From Adiantum capillus-veneris (Eukaryota; Streptophyta; Polypodiopsida; Polypodiales; Pteridaceae): a stretch of 64,000 nucleotides of DNA. The notes under the pieces are model-generated. The model saw nothing but the letters and a program-made list of their open reading frames with translations. It was not told the origin of the DNA and made no database searches. Each line of letters opens with the position of its first letter. Within the stretch, counting starts at the first letter, position 1. The DNA lies in the NCBI GenBank assembly GCA_014529385.2, contig CM043966.1, positions 44,772,537-44,836,536 on the forward strand. Direction: 5' to 3'. Positions 1-10,560 of this stretch are shown here, in pieces. Position numbers and translations under genes: made by a program.

Positions 1-420
1 GTCATGCAATTAGCTAAAAAGGGAAAGCTTACAAAAGAGATTCTACATGAAGCAGGTGATTGCATACGTCTAGAAACAGGATGGAATGATCCAGTGGACT
101 CATTGTCAGTGCATGCCTACATAAAAAAATGCCAACAAAATGAGGCAATTGTAGAAGAGAAGCGCAGACGTGAGAATGCTGATGAAGGACCATCAAAAAG
201 AGCTTCTAGAAGTGGGGGAAGAAGCGACTCAATGCCTTCTCAAACACCCTCAACAAAAGGAGCATCTCCACCTGAAGTACTCATGGAGGAGTCTACAATA
301 GGAAAGAAGAAAGAGCCAACAAAAGGAATGACAGATGCACATTCTCTGCATGAGGATTGGGGTTCTGCAGATGAAGCTATGAATCTTCAAGATTCACAAA
401 TCAAAGATAGATTTGCATGA
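1..420 (+). CDS. Hypothetical ORF, probably partial at the window edge
   Basis: An open frame enters from the left edge and ends with TGA at 418-420; the first Met is at 4. The 138 residues are hydrophilic: a short N-terminal stretch that could be helical, a Lys/Arg/Glu-rich segment, then a Ser/Pro/Thr/Lys-rich tail that looks disordered. I do not recognise the family. The frame ends exactly where similarity of the minus-strand element E to its relative P stops (about 415-420), so it may belong to whatever E recombined with or inserted into. It could be a retroelement ORF or a host exon; nothing decides between these. Confidence 0.35.
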   Translation, partial: VMQLAKKGKLTKEILHEAGDCIRLETGWNDPVDSLSVHAYIKKCQQNEAIVEEKRRRENADEGPSKRASRSGGRSDSMPSQTPSTKGASPPEVLMEESTIGKKKEPTKGMTDAHSLHEDWGSADEAMNLQDSQIKDRFA

Positions 421-889
421 GTCCTTGCAAGCTGCTTGTAGCATTTGCTTGTCTAGAGGCTAACGTAGATTGATTATTCTCTAGTTTCTTTTGTGGACGA
501 CCTCTTTTCCATTCCTCTTTTCTCAGTGCTGGGACTAAGAGTTTTCCTCCTTTAAGTGATAGCTTAAATTGATCGGTGTCCCAATCTGGTACTACCTTGT
601 ATGTCCACATCCATGAGATTCCAAGAATCATCGTTTCATTCATATGTTCATCTAGTATGCATATAAATTGATGAGGGCATGAAAATCCATTTACTATCAC
701 ATTCAAGTTAGCCACTCCCAATGCCGGTGTTGGGTTTTTGTTGCATCCTTTGATAGCAGAAATTTCCGATGCTAAAGACTGATTCGTAGCTTTCTTGTAA
801 GTGAAATAAGTGACTGCATTCATTTGAGTGCAGATATCTACTAATGCATTTGTGCTATGATTGTTTAATTGTAATGTGCATCCAACCAA
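401..889 (-). pseudogene. Element E: post-integrase retropepsin-like domain
   Basis: This minus-strand frame matches 48509-49014 of element P. It reads like an aspartic protease fold: a strand with NHSTNALVDICTQMNAVTY (Asp followed by Ile-Cys where D-T/S-G is expected), a middle with NLNVIVNGFSCPHQF, and MMILG-type residues (here MILGISW) followed by VPDWDT. Retropepsins need Asp-Thr/Ser-Gly, so this copy should be inactive. It lies downstream of the integrase, whereas the canonical protease of Ty3 elements lies between gag and RT; E has that one too (20946-21779). A basic Gln/Asn-rich tail follows. Similarity to P ends at about 415. Confidence 0.7.
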
Positions 890-1432
890 TCATCATCCGT
901 TGATACTGCATCATTTTTTGTGATTCCCATAGTCATTTATCTAGCTCCAATGTGTTGATGGGAATAGGTGTTTGTTGATTTTTGAAAGCAACTCTCCTCT
1001 TGAGTACTCGAAGTCGAGCTTTCTCTTGAGCTTTGTCAATAACCTGCTATCGTTTAATCTTTCTCTGCTTTGCTTCATGCATTTTTTTTAGAAAATCATT
1101 GGTTAGTAAAAAATGGTACTTCTTTAAGCGGCACCCACTAATCCAGTTAGCCATTGGTTCACGTTCTATAGTGGACAATTTAACTGCTTCACTTGGAGAT
1201 ACATCTTCAATGACAAACGGTCCATTTTCCTTCCTCTTGAATTTGGGAATGCTTTGCTTAAGGGAATAAACTAAAACTAGGTCCCCTTTTTTGAAGATTT
1301 TTGTGACTAGATGTGAAACAAAGAATTGTTTTTTCTTCTGTTTTTGTGCATAGATGTGAGCTACAACTGTTAGCCTTTGTTCATCAAGATTTTCTAAATC
1401 TTGAAGCCTCTTTGAAATTCATGTCCCGCCCA
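890..1432 (-). pseudogene. Element E: integrase C-terminal GPY/F-like region
   Basis: Read on the minus strand in broken frames, 1020-1330 gives KKGDLVLVYSLKQ, then NGPFVIEDVSPS and PMANWISGCRLKKY, matching the P integrase C-terminus at 48090-48275. This is the GPY/F module of Ty3 integrases, a small SH3-like fold that helps bind DNA. The remainder links it to the protease-like domain at 401-889. Several stops break the frame. Confidence 0.6.
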
Positions 1433-2014
1433 CTAAAGATCTTTAGCTACCCTTAGTGTTGGCAATAGAAATTCACTTGGTAGTATGGCATCAAGACCAT
1501 AAACAAGATTAAAGGGTGTAGTATTTAAAGCTGTCTTGAATGAAACTCTATAAGCCCATAGAGTAGCCCGTAGATTCATTTTCCAATCAGTTCGTCTTGA
1601 ACTAACCACTTTAGTTAATATCAAGCTAGGAATTTTATTCTTGTGCTCAACTTGTCCATTCGCTTGTGGATGATATGGAGCGGATTTGTTATGGATGACC
1701 ATAAATTCATTTTGTAGATACTCAATTACCTCATTGAGGAAATGGGTTCCCCTATCCCCAACAATTTCTATTGAAAGTCCATATCTTGTGAATACATTCT
1801 CATACAAGAATGTGGCTATGGTTCTAGCATCATTCTTCCTGGCTGCCTTAGTCTCAGTCCACTTGGTCAAATAGTCCATAGCTACAAAGATATATTGAGC
1901 TTGAGTTCTATAAGCAAGTGGTTGTATTGGTCCGACAAAATATATGTCCCATTTTGCAAAAGCTCTAACCCCCATCATTGGACTTAAAGGCATGCTCTCT
2001 ACCCTTGTTGTCAT
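1433..2014 (-). pseudogene. Element E: integrase catalytic core, first Asp lost
   Basis: A 193-residue open segment is clearly an rve-type integrase core. Landmarks in order are FVGPIQP, the strand YLTKWTETKA, GDRGTHFLNEV (second catalytic Asp), SAPYHPQANGQVEHKNK (catalytic Glu in QVE), and TPFNLVYGLDAILP. At the first catalytic position the relative P reads WNIDFVG but this copy reads WDIYFVG, so the first Asp is Tyr and strand transfer should be abolished. It follows the zinc finger at 2042-2305 after a short frame break. Confidence 0.85.
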
Positions 2015-2041
2015 TTTTGCTTGTTCGCATGCATCAAATCT

Positions 2042-2305
2042 TTAAACATGTTCTTTGGCATCTGCAAAAAGTGTTGGCCACCATATGCCTGCCATTAAAA
2101 TTGATCTAGCGGTGGTTTTACTAGAAAAGTGACCTCCAACTAATCCAGGATGTGCTTGTTCTAGAGGGGGTATATATTTATCTGCATTTGCACAAAGACA
2201 CAAATGTTGATCCTTTCCTCTCCGATACAATTGGTTTCCAATAAGAGCATAGTTTCTTGCTTCATTTTCAATAGCTCTTTGGCGGCGTTTACTCATATCC
2301 TCCAA
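2042..2305 (-). pseudogene. Element E: second integrase-type zinc-binding domain
   Basis: This 87-residue minus-strand segment ends with EQAHPGLVGGHFSSKTTA and GIWWPTLFADAKEHV. That is the integrase_H2C2 signature (His pair, aromatic WWP, then a Cys pair that falls after the frame break). It sits directly before the catalytic core. A related region lies upstream at about 2330-2620, so E carries two in tandem, as P does (46741-47369). Confidence 0.75.
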
Positions 2306-2329
2306 AAATATTCCTCTCGATAAGTAAGT

Positions 2330-2620
2330 AACTATATAGTTACTCCACCTAGAAATGAGGGGAGATTTGAAATAATGTCACATGAGGTACGGGTGTTTGT
2401 TTTTGCATTGAAGACAATCTTTCACAAATGAGCGAACATCAATCCTCATGGTTGGCCAAAATACTCCAAGTCTCAGGATCCATTGCATAGTTTGGTCTTC
2501 CGCAAAGTGAAGTCCTCTATGGTAATGTGTGCTTGATTTAGGTATTGAGTTTTCTCCTCAGGATTAATACACAAAAGCAATATTCCATTTCAATTTATTT
2601 TGTAAGCCTTCTAGCTAGTA
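2330..2620 (-). pseudogene. Element E: first, tandem integrase-type zinc-binding region
   Basis: Read across frameshifts on the minus strand, this region gives CINPEEKTQYLNQAH, then GLHFAEDQTMQWILRLGVFW, PTMRIDVRSF and KDCLQCK. The His pair, the FWPTM block and a preserved CX2C fit an H2C2 zinc finger distinct from the one at 2042-2305. P has the same arrangement at 46741-47000. The domain is broken here but seems to have been conserved before decay. Confidence 0.6.
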
Positions 2621-2720
2621 ATTGATACATATATGATTGTCCAATTAATCCGAGTGTAATAGTAAGTGATATTTGAGAATCGACTTGAGCTATAGTCATC
2701 AATGAAACCATATTTTTTGT

Positions 2721-3458
2721 TCAATAGGGTATCATTTCTATGGAGAATATATATGCATATGGTAGATCATCGTCTACCCCTTTTGGTGGTTCTCCTAAAA
2801 TAATCCTTGATAAATGATATGCTCTTTGGTGTATGGTGCCCTTTTTAACAACTACAATGAAATCAAATTCCAAAAGAACGATGAACCATCTCACTATTCT
2901 CCTTTTGTTGCATGGCTTGTTGACCAAATACAATAAATCTTGGTGGTCCACAAAGAACACAGAATTGTTCGCTAATAGGTAATGTCTATAATTTTTTATG
3001 ACATAGATCATCCCTAATCCTTCTCTTTCGATGGTTGTATAGTTCTTTTGTGCCACATTTAGCTATCTACTAGCATAGGAAATGAAAAAATCAATTTTTT
3101 TGTCTCTTGATTGAGCTAATATACACCCAATGGAAAAATTGGAAGCATCAACATGTACATGGAATATCTTATTCCAATCTGGTGCTTTCAATATTGGGAT
3201 TGTAGTGAGAGCTTGTTTAAGCTTCATGAAGGATTCTTCACACTCATCAAGCCATAAAAAGAGTGTAATCAATCCATACATGGGTTTCGCGATTATAGCA
3301 TATATATAGATGAATTGTCTATAATATCTACTATGTCCCATGAAAGCCTGAACCCCTTTGACTATTGTCGGTCTAGACAATTCAGCAATAACATGAATTT
3401 TATCCATATCGATCACTATATGTCCAAGAAATTTTCTTGTATGCCCAAAAATGTGCAC
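2721..3458 (-). pseudogene. Element E: RNase H domain
   Basis: Two minus-strand segments (3458-3063 and 3056-2721) make a Ty3-type RNase H fused to the end of RT. Seen in order: FMGHSRYYRQFI (RT connection), VHVDASNFSIGCILAQ (first acidic residue), SYASR, NYTTIEREGLGMIY (catalytic Glu), FFVDHQDLLYLV (second Asp) and RAYHLSRI, where P has RADHLSRI, so the last Asp is Tyr here. A stop and frame break near 3060 separates the halves. It is non-functional. Confidence 0.8.
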
Positions 3459-3468
3459 TTTTCAGGAT

Positions 3469-3909
3469 TTAAGAAAATCCTTTAAAGTCTACATTTTTAG
3501 AAGACCTTTTTGAGATGTTCAAAATGATAAAATAATCAGCTCGGATCGATGAAGGTACACATAAATCATCCATATATACTTTCAAGAAATTCCTAAGATA
3601 TTCTTTGAAAGCATGGCTCATTAATGTTTGAAAGGTGGCAGGAGCATTAGTTAGCCCAAAAGGCATAACCCTATAGGGAAAAATACCCCATTCAGTTGCA
3701 AAGGTAGTTTTATGCTGATCATGTGGATCAACCAAAAGTTGATTGTACCCAAAAAAGCCTTCTAAAAAGCTGTAAGATTCTTTTTTTACAACTTGTTCTA
3801 AAACATGCTTGGTGATTGGAAGACTGTAGTTATCTCTAATGGTGGCTGCATTCACTTTTTTGAGATTGACACATACTCTTAATTTTCTATTTTTCTTGGG
3901 TACCACCAC
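3469..3909 (-). pseudogene. Element E: reverse transcriptase palm and fingers
   Basis: This minus-strand 146-residue segment holds the Ty3 RT core: VVPKKNRKLRVCVNLKKVN, SFLEGFFGYNQL (P and other RTs have a D two positions before the G-Y-N-Q), FPYRVMPFGLTNAPATFQ and the catalytic box VYMDDLCV (YMDD intact). It is contiguous with the RT N-terminus at 3940-4407 apart from a frame break. E cannot give a full-length RT because of the breaks, but the catalytic box is preserved. Confidence 0.9.
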
Positions 3910-4407
3910 AATTGGAGATACCCAATCTGTGTGTCAATTTCATAAATGAATTTGGCTTCCTTGAGCTACTTTGATCTTTTTTGCAAATGTTTCATTAGAA
4001 GTATATGGCTGTTGTCTACTTGGTTTTGCATCATCTCTCATAGGTATGGTATGTTGACAAGTTTTTGAATCAACACCCTTGAGATCTTTATAAGACCAAG
4101 CAAATATATCTCGGTATTCTTTCATTAAACTTAGCAAAATCTCTTCTTCTTCTTCAGACAAGTCGTTTGCAATGTAGGCAAGTCTAGGCTCTTCTCTTGG
4201 TTCGGCTAAATCTATTTTCTTTGCATTTTTAGGTCCTTTATATGACTCACCCTGCTTTTTTAGTTCCCTTACATGTTGTCCCGCTATGATCTTTCGGTCT
4301 TGGAGAGTATATTTCTTATAATGGGACGGAACATTCATTACATCTTTACTCTCTTTCTCAGTTATTTCCATTTCACTGGTATATAGCTCCATTAGAGTTT
4401 TCTTCAA
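3910..4407 (-). pseudogene. Element E: RT N-terminus and upstream linker
   Basis: The minus-strand frame 4407-3940 contains EEEEEILLSLMKEYRDIFAW followed by SYKDLKGVD and CQHTIPMRDDAKPSRQQPY. This is the standard lead-in to plant Ty3 RTs (D-I-F-A-W, then H-x-I-P, A-K-P-x-R-Q). The first 90 residues are charged and unassigned. P carries the same block at 45180-45400 with more stops. Confidence 0.8.
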
Positions 4408-4924
4408 CTTTTGCTATTTTTTCTTTCGTTCAACCTGTGTCATGGATGATTCATCATCCTGGTGCTTATGTTTTGATTGAGTTTTCTTTCTCATTTTCCT
4501 TGATGTTTTTGATGTACCTTGCTTGTTGTTTGAGATATATCTACGCGGGATTTTGTCTTTGTGTGCATCTATCTGCATCAAAAACTATGTTCTGCTAGAA
4601 ACTGATGGCATAGGTCTAGACTTTCATTTTTTGTTTCCCTTTTCCTTCTATGACATTTTTGTCTTCTTGGTTCTTGGTTTGTAAAGTCAAAAAAAATTTC
4701 TCTCCTCCTTTTAGGAGTAGCTGGACTCTCACTTGTTCTTTTTCTGATCCAGAATCATCAGATGTAGCTGAATGTTCTTCAAAATTATCAGTAGCATCAT
4801 AATAGATCGAGATTTGAAAAGACTTGTTGAGCTTTCAATAAGTCCTTGGGTTCCTGAACTTCATCTTCAATTTGAATGGTTGAGATCATTTGTATGGGAA
4901 TTATGTCATAACCATCCTCATTGC
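4408..4924 (-). pseudogene. Element E: protease-RT linker, cut by insertion
   Basis: On the minus strand this matches 44463-44960 of P almost collinearly: a segment starting at the CNEDGYDIIPIQMIS equivalent, an acidic stretch and the purine tract at 4698-4713. Homology to P begins abruptly at 4929, directly beside the A LTR. The 5' remainder of E resumes, in the other orientation, at 21779. Confidence 0.7.
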
Positions 4925-4929
4925 AAAAT
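4925..4929 (-). repeat. Target-site copy flanking element A (3' side)
   Basis: Read on the minus strand the five bases after the A LTR are ATTTT, then the E sequence continues GCAATGAGG. The matching side is 21780-21784, TTTTT, next to the 5' end of the A LTR. Uninterrupted P reads ACTCAATTTTGCAATG here, so a 5-bp duplication of ATTTT with one later change explains both sides. Confidence 0.6.
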
Positions 4930-5543
4930 TTTTGGGGGTTCCATCGTTGCAATAGCTCCAATGACCGAAACAATTATCAATCCGGAGGGATGAGCTACCC
5001 GGCTAGGACATGAAAACGCTTACACGGTTAGTGAGCTAATCGTGGCAACACAAATGGTTAACTCTACAAGGTGAGCTTCTCGGCCTATGGAGGAGCTAAG
5101 TCGCAATGAAGGGCAATCTCCACATCCACTTCTCTTCACCTCTAATCAACCCAAATATACACACTATGATTGCAAGATGCACACAACACTAATCCTATCA
5201 TGCAACACACTAATCTTTACACACTTCCTTATATGCCTAGGTTAAAAATATGCAATGTCCGGGTGCCCAAGGCCTTTAGGGCTCACCACTTACTGAATAT
5301 GCAACCTAGGCACAATAAGTGACCTGTTCTTTACAACTTGGAACTCCCATTGAGCCCGTAACACATTAAAATATTACAATGGCTTGAAATAAATCGAGAA
5401 TTTACAATACGTGACCATTTTGGAAAAAACGTGGAAAATGTGTAACTCCAATCTTTATTGCTTCTTTGCATTCATCCTTGATGTGCATTCGTACGTCTTC
5501 GGTCTTTCACAGCTTCTGTTAACTGAAGTTGAATCAGTTAACA
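4930..5543 (-). repeat. LTR of element A, 3' copy
   Basis: On the minus strand the LTR starts at 5543 with a hairpin (TGTTAACTGA, loop, TCAGTTAACA) and ends near 4930 after GGAACCCCCA. A TATA-like GCATATAAGG lies near 5240. The promoter-side part (5543 to about 5225) is highly similar to 21785-22105; the downstream part (about 5217 to 4930) is highly similar to 11497-11790. About 300 bp found in the split 5' copy is missing between these parts, so this copy carries an internal deletion. Confidence 0.8.
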
Positions 5544-5561
5544 TTCCCCCCTTCCTACTTT
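5544..5561 (-). other. Polypurine tract of element A
   Basis: Reading the minus strand toward the LTR, AGTAGGAAGGGGGGAA lies immediately before TGTTAACTG. That is the expected position and composition of the plus-strand primer of an LTR element, and it fixes this LTR as the 3' copy. Confidence 0.75.
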
Positions 5562-5854
5562 AGTGCCTGTCCTCGAGCACTGTTGAAAAATGTCCGTGGA
5601 GACTATGGAAGGTTTTGATTGGTTGTTGATGGGCTGATTGTCTTCATTTGTCATCGAATTTGTTGATAAGGTTCAATTTGTTGCAGCATCTTCATTGGTA
5701 GGAATATGTTTGTTGTGAGAGACGATGTTGCATTTTTACGTTGTACTAGCATAATGATGAGGGTGATGTTTATTTATGAAAAATATGTACAAGGGAAGTA
5801 GAATGATGGGGTTCTAAATTAGGGTCTAATACCTGGATGACCAAAAGAAAAAAA

Positions 5855-6240
5855 ACCAGTGGAAAAAAAGTGACTTTGGGATACCTGCGCTATTGGAGGA
5901 CTTATTAGCATGGGAAATATTAATAAAATATTGAAGGGATTATTTGCTGATAGATATGGAATTAAAAAGGCAGTAAATATGAGAGGGTAGCATGATGGAA
6001 CATTGGTTTGCCTGTTGTAGTCCACTCAAGGTGCATAGGTGGAAGCAAAAAGAGTGTCTAATGCATATGTCCAATGGTTGGACATCCTATTTATGCATAC
6101 AGAGAAATGCATGGGAAACAATATGCTGTGTAAGAAAGATTTTGAGGGGTTCTTCAGAAAGATGGTGTAGCCATAAAAGCATGTGACATGGCTTTGTAAG
6201 TTGGCACCCCTTTAAGAATGGTTTTCATTGACGAGGATAT
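5855..6240 (+). repeat. Dispersed block, copy 1 (inverted partner at 31090-31485)
   Basis: This stretch is similar over about 385 bp to the reverse complement of 31090-31485. Both copies contain a frame starting MMEH and continuing with KECLMHMSNG and TSYLCI. I do not recognise the peptide. The block begins near the AAAAAAGTGACTTTGGGAT motif and is cut at 6241 by an LTR-like start, so this copy was interrupted. Confidence 0.6.
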
Positions 6241-6241
6241 G

Positions 6242-7210
6242 TGTGAGGTCCCTGCCCCTTTTTGAGAGGAGCGGAGTACCTTTGATAGGTCTCCAATCCT
6301 GAGAAAGAAAAACCAACGGACATTGCCTTAGCTACTACGTAGCCACGGGCATGAACCGTTAGTGAAGGATTGGTCCTATCTCGCTATGGCGGAGCGTGAC
6401 CACCATAACCCTATCTAAAAACTATCTATAATCAATTATACCTAAAAGTATAAATCTTAGAGTGACCAACCTGTGCGCTTTTTTCCCTATGTTTCAGAAG
6501 CACAGCCGCCAAGGTTTGTCTCTTTTAAGATTTATGACTAATAACAAAAAAATTCTAGCATTGGAAAGTTACCCGCCTCATCGGGTCCACCCGTCCATAG
6601 AATGATACCGTAGGGGTATCATTCTTCCACTTTCCACACCACACTCATCCTTCTTCTGTTATCTAATTACTACCACACTGTTTAAACATACATGTTCCTT
6701 TACTTTATTTATGATACTGGTTCGTTAAAACAGCCCTTCAAACAATATTACAAACAATAGTCAAACAAGAAGTTGTCCAATTTTAAACCAACAACCCTTG
6801 GATTAGGTTCACTCAAGAATCTCTACTGGCGCTATTATGTCCGATCGGTATATACATTATTTATAAAAACCTTTGTCCTCATGAGCGTCCCATACCGCTC
6901 GACAAGTACTCGTTGTGCTAATCTAGACGTACTCCCGCCACAGCAACAACGGTGCCAATGTGGCCGTCATTCTCACGCCACGACAAAACAAAACTGCAGT
7001 ATCCAGCTGGGCTAATCTGGGTGTACTCCCACCACAACATCAGCGGTGCCATCCTGGGCGTCATCTCACACCTCGACAACTGTCACATAATACCAGTGCT
7101 AATAAGTAGAGAGACTTGAGAGAAACCATACCGAAGGTTTTGGACAAACATTCTTTCCTATAGCAACCAGTTTAACCAGACAATCTTTCCTACTTGTCAA
7201 ACATATGACG
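6242..7210 (+). repeat. Probable LTR fragment, start similar to the K LTR
   Basis: It begins TGTGAGGTCCCTGCCCC at the exact point where the dispersed block stops. The K LTR at 60580 begins TGTAAGGTCTCTGACCCC and ends with the inverted form of this motif. No PBS or matching right end was found, so the right limit is a guess. The sequence is more GC-rich than its surroundings and has no credible coding frame. Confidence 0.35.
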
Positions 7211-7956
7211 AGTTTCTTGGGTTTAAGCCCCCGTGGTTTCGGTCCGTGTTTTCTTTTCATAAGGTAAATAATATATTCCTATGGTCTCGCATATGCAATG
7301 ATGCATAACTTGAAACTGCAATACTAACTTGTATGATAGCTCCGATTGGCTCGATTGGTGGAGACATAGCATGTTCCACAGGGGTTCCACCATTACTTGT
7401 ACCAGCTTCATGATCATTAGCGCCTTGGGTTCGAGCACGCTTTGGAGCCATTTTTTTGTACTACACTTATGTTATACACTTAGAACTTTAAATTGGTCAA
7501 TTTCCCTAGTAATCTTTTGTTTCCAAAGAGAGTCTGTAATTTGAACCCTCACCAACTCGGATTCACACTTATTGTTGTTGTTCTACATCTAATTTCTATA
7601 CATCAAATATTTGCTAATCCTAATTAATAAAAAATTAAGTGTGTAAACTATGAGTGAAAGTTTAGGAATGCATTACTTTTATGCTTCACTTTCTAATCCA
7701 ATTCTAACTTCAATTTCTATACTTCAATTAAATCAATTTTTAGTATTATTCAAAATTCTACTTAATCTAATTGACAATAAAATTTGTGAATGAGAATTTC
7801 ATCATGTATAATAAGAATATGATGAGTTCTCTTATGTATTAACTTTCAATTAACTATGCATAAGTTAATAGTGAAGATGTACCAACTAGAGAGAGTAGGT
7901 ATACTTAGAGAGATTAGAGTAAGAGAAAACATATACACACATCTTTTCTAAAGTTA
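7211..7956. other. AT-rich non-coding stretch
   Basis: No gene-like frame has recognisable content. The right half is AT-rich, with short repeated words that lead into the minisatellite. Confidence 0.4.
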
Positions 7957-8236
7957 ATTGAATCTTACTAATCCATTAGAAGATTAGAGTAAAAGAGAAC
8001 ACACACACATCCTTTTCTAAGAGAAAACATACACACACATATTTTCTAAAGTTAATTGAATCTTACTAATCCATTAGAAAGATTAGAGTAAAAGAGAACA
8101 CACACACACATCCTTTTCTAAAGCTAATTGAATCTTACTAATCTATAAGAGAGATTAGAGTAAGAGAAAACATACACACACATAATTCCTAAAGTTAATT
8201 GAATCCTACTAATCTATTAAAGAGATTACATAAGAG

Positions 8237-8273
<37 letters not shown>

Positions 8274-8329
8274 CCTTCTTAAAACTAATTGAATCTTACT
8301 AATCTATTAGAGAGATTACAGTAAGAGAT

Positions 8330-8394
<65 letters not shown>

Positions 8395-8790
8395 CCTTCT
8401 TTAAACTAATTGAATCTTACTAATCTATTAGAGAGATTAGAGTAAAAGATAGCACACACACACACACACATATCTTTCTTAAAGCTAATTGAATCTTACT
8501 AATCTATTAGAGAGATTAGAGTAAGAGATAGCACACATACACACATATCCTTCTTAAAACTAATTGAATCTTACTAATCTAGTAGAGAGATTAGAGTAAG
8601 AGATAGCATACACACATATAGCTAATTGAATCTTACTAATCTATTAGAGAGATTAGAGTAAGAGATAGCATACACACACATAGATAATTGAATCTTACTA
8701 ATCTATTAGAGAGATTACAGTAAGAGATAGTACACATACATCATTCTTAAAGTTAATTGAATACTTAATTAATAAGTACCTTATTAGTCC
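7957..8790. repeat. Minisatellite with embedded CA microsatellites
   Basis: About eleven copies of a unit carrying ATTGAATCTTACTAATC start near 7957, 8054, 8127, 8198, 8288, 8408, 8488, 8562, 8624, 8687 and 8756. Unit length ranges from about 62 to 120 bp, largely because each contains a CA run of different length (the longest are about 8231-8270 and 8332-8390). Each unit also contains the inverted pair TAATCT and AGATTA. Confidence 0.9.
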
Positions 8791-8859
8791 ACTAGAGTTT
8801 TTGCTCTCTTAGTGGTTTGTGGACGCCTTCTCTCTAAGAGAAGTAACAGCACTTCGTGA

Positions 8860-9290
8860 ATTTTTTTTTTTGTTGATATTTTTATGATTTTTTACTTTTT
8901 TGTTCAAAAGTTTTGATTTTTTTACTTTTTTGTGAATTTTTCAAAATTTTTGGTGAATTTTAGATTTTTTGTGGATTTATCCTGTTTTTTCTGGTCAATT
9001 TTGAACTTTTTTGTGAATTTTTTATTTTTTAAGAATTTTCCGTGAGTTGTTATGAATTTTTTACAAATTTTGATGAATTGTTTGTGAATTTTTGGATTTT
9101 TCAATGATTTTCTATGTGATTTTTATATTTTTGTGAATTTTCTATGATTTTTTCTTTTTTCTTGTGAATCTTGATTCTTTTAATTTTTTAATGAATTTAT
9201 CTAAGTGTTTTTTATATATATATTTTTAATGATTTTTAAAACTCTTTTTTTTGTTTTTTTAAATTTTTTATAAAAAATAAAAAATAAAAT
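8860..9290. repeat. T-rich low-complexity tract
   Basis: The tract consists of irregular repeats of TTTTTTGTGAATTTT-like words. It is roughly the complement of the A-rich tract at 9985-10560, with about 700 bp of mixed sequence between them. Frames found here are composition artefacts. Confidence 0.75.
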
Positions 9291-9984
9291 AAATAAATTG
9301 AAATCGACAAAAAACAAAAATCTTTTACCTGTCACTTACCTGGCAGGCGTGGAGGTTGACCTTTTGACAGCGGCAGATGCATGCGACAGTGTTGACAACG
9401 ACAGTGTTGATCGCGGGGCTGGCGCGCACTGTAGAGGAGAAGAGAGAGAAGGAATGGGACATCTACGCAGCACCTTGCGCGTGCAGGAGGAGAGAAATAG
9501 ATGCGCGACAAGCGGGCAATTGGGCGCTACACGACAGAGGAGGGGAGACTGGAGAGGGGTTGTGTATGTGTGTGTAGGAAAAAGACAAGGAGAGAATTAG
9601 GGGGGGTGAGAGGTTAGAGAGAGAGAGAGAGAGTTAGAGAGGGAAATACATTTTTTCTAACCAAAGAAAATAAGGGCAAATTCTATTGGTTTTTAGGTCA
9701 AAATTTGAAGCTTTTGCCGATATTTACACAAAAACTTGTGTAAATTTGGCAGTTTTCTTCAAGGAAAGCTCAAAACCTAGTCAGGATTTTAGGATTTCGG
9801 TCGGTTAAAATACATATTAATCGCCCCTTGGCAGCGAGACAAGACCGGAAGTGTGACGGGAAGAGAGAGAGAGAGAGAGAGAGAGAGTGAGGGTGTGGGG
9901 TTGGTTCACACAAATCAGGAGGAAGAAGAAGAGAAGTATTTTATGCACCGCAAGGAATGGTATCGAAGCCCGAACCCCGTTTTT
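9291..9984. other. GC-richer island with two GA microsatellites
   Basis: This spacer lies between the T-rich and A-rich tracts. GA runs lie at about 9614-9633 and 9861-9888. The short open frames have no recognisable domain and unconvincing composition. Confidence 0.4.
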
Positions 9985-10560
9985 TATTAGTTTTTTATTT
10001 CCAAATTTCCAAAAAATGCCAAAAATAGCCCAAAAATTAGCCAAAAACTCCAAAATTCAACAGAAAATCCATAAAATTACCAAAAAAATCCAAAAAATTC
10101 CCAAAAAGTTCTAGAAACCTTAAAAAATCATTGTCATTCACAACCGAATATTTCGACACGCAAAAGCACACCGAAAATAGCAATTTTTTTCAAAAACACC
10201 AATTTTGACAAAATTGTCTACCCAGCCCTCGAAAACAGTAAAATGCTCAAAACTCAACCACGGAGGGCACAAATGTGAACAAAATGATGCCATAAATACA
10301 CACACACAAAATACCTCGTGAAGATCGCAAAATCAAAATTTTATGGAATTATCCAAAAATTAGCAAAAAATTACCAAAAATTACAAAAATTGTCCGAAAA
10401 ATATCCAAAAAATTTCTACAAATTCTCCACACATTGGAGAATAGTGCAGCCAAACAAAATTTCCAAAATCACATCAATTCAATTACCAACAATTTTATCA
10501 ATAAAATCAAGACTAGCCAATTAAATCGGCAAAATTATCGATAAAATTAGGTCAAAAATT
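9985..10560. repeat. A-rich low-complexity tract
   Basis: Words such as AAAAATTCC and CCAAAAATTAG repeat irregularly through the tract. It mirrors the T-rich tract 700 bp away in inverted orientation, so the two could fold together, but similarity of composition alone would also produce this. Confidence 0.7.

Noticed and set aside
1033-1269. Plus-strand ORF, with a similar antisense frame at 48118-48405
   Set aside because: Both are antisense to the integrase C-terminal region; their similarity reflects the sense gene.
7957-8790. CRISPR-like regular repeat array
   Set aside because: Units are tandem, of variable length and contain microsatellites; there are no unique spacers and the context is a plant retroelement.
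8922-10524. Lys/Phe-rich ORFs on both strands
   Set aside because: Composition artefacts of the T-rich and A-rich tracts.
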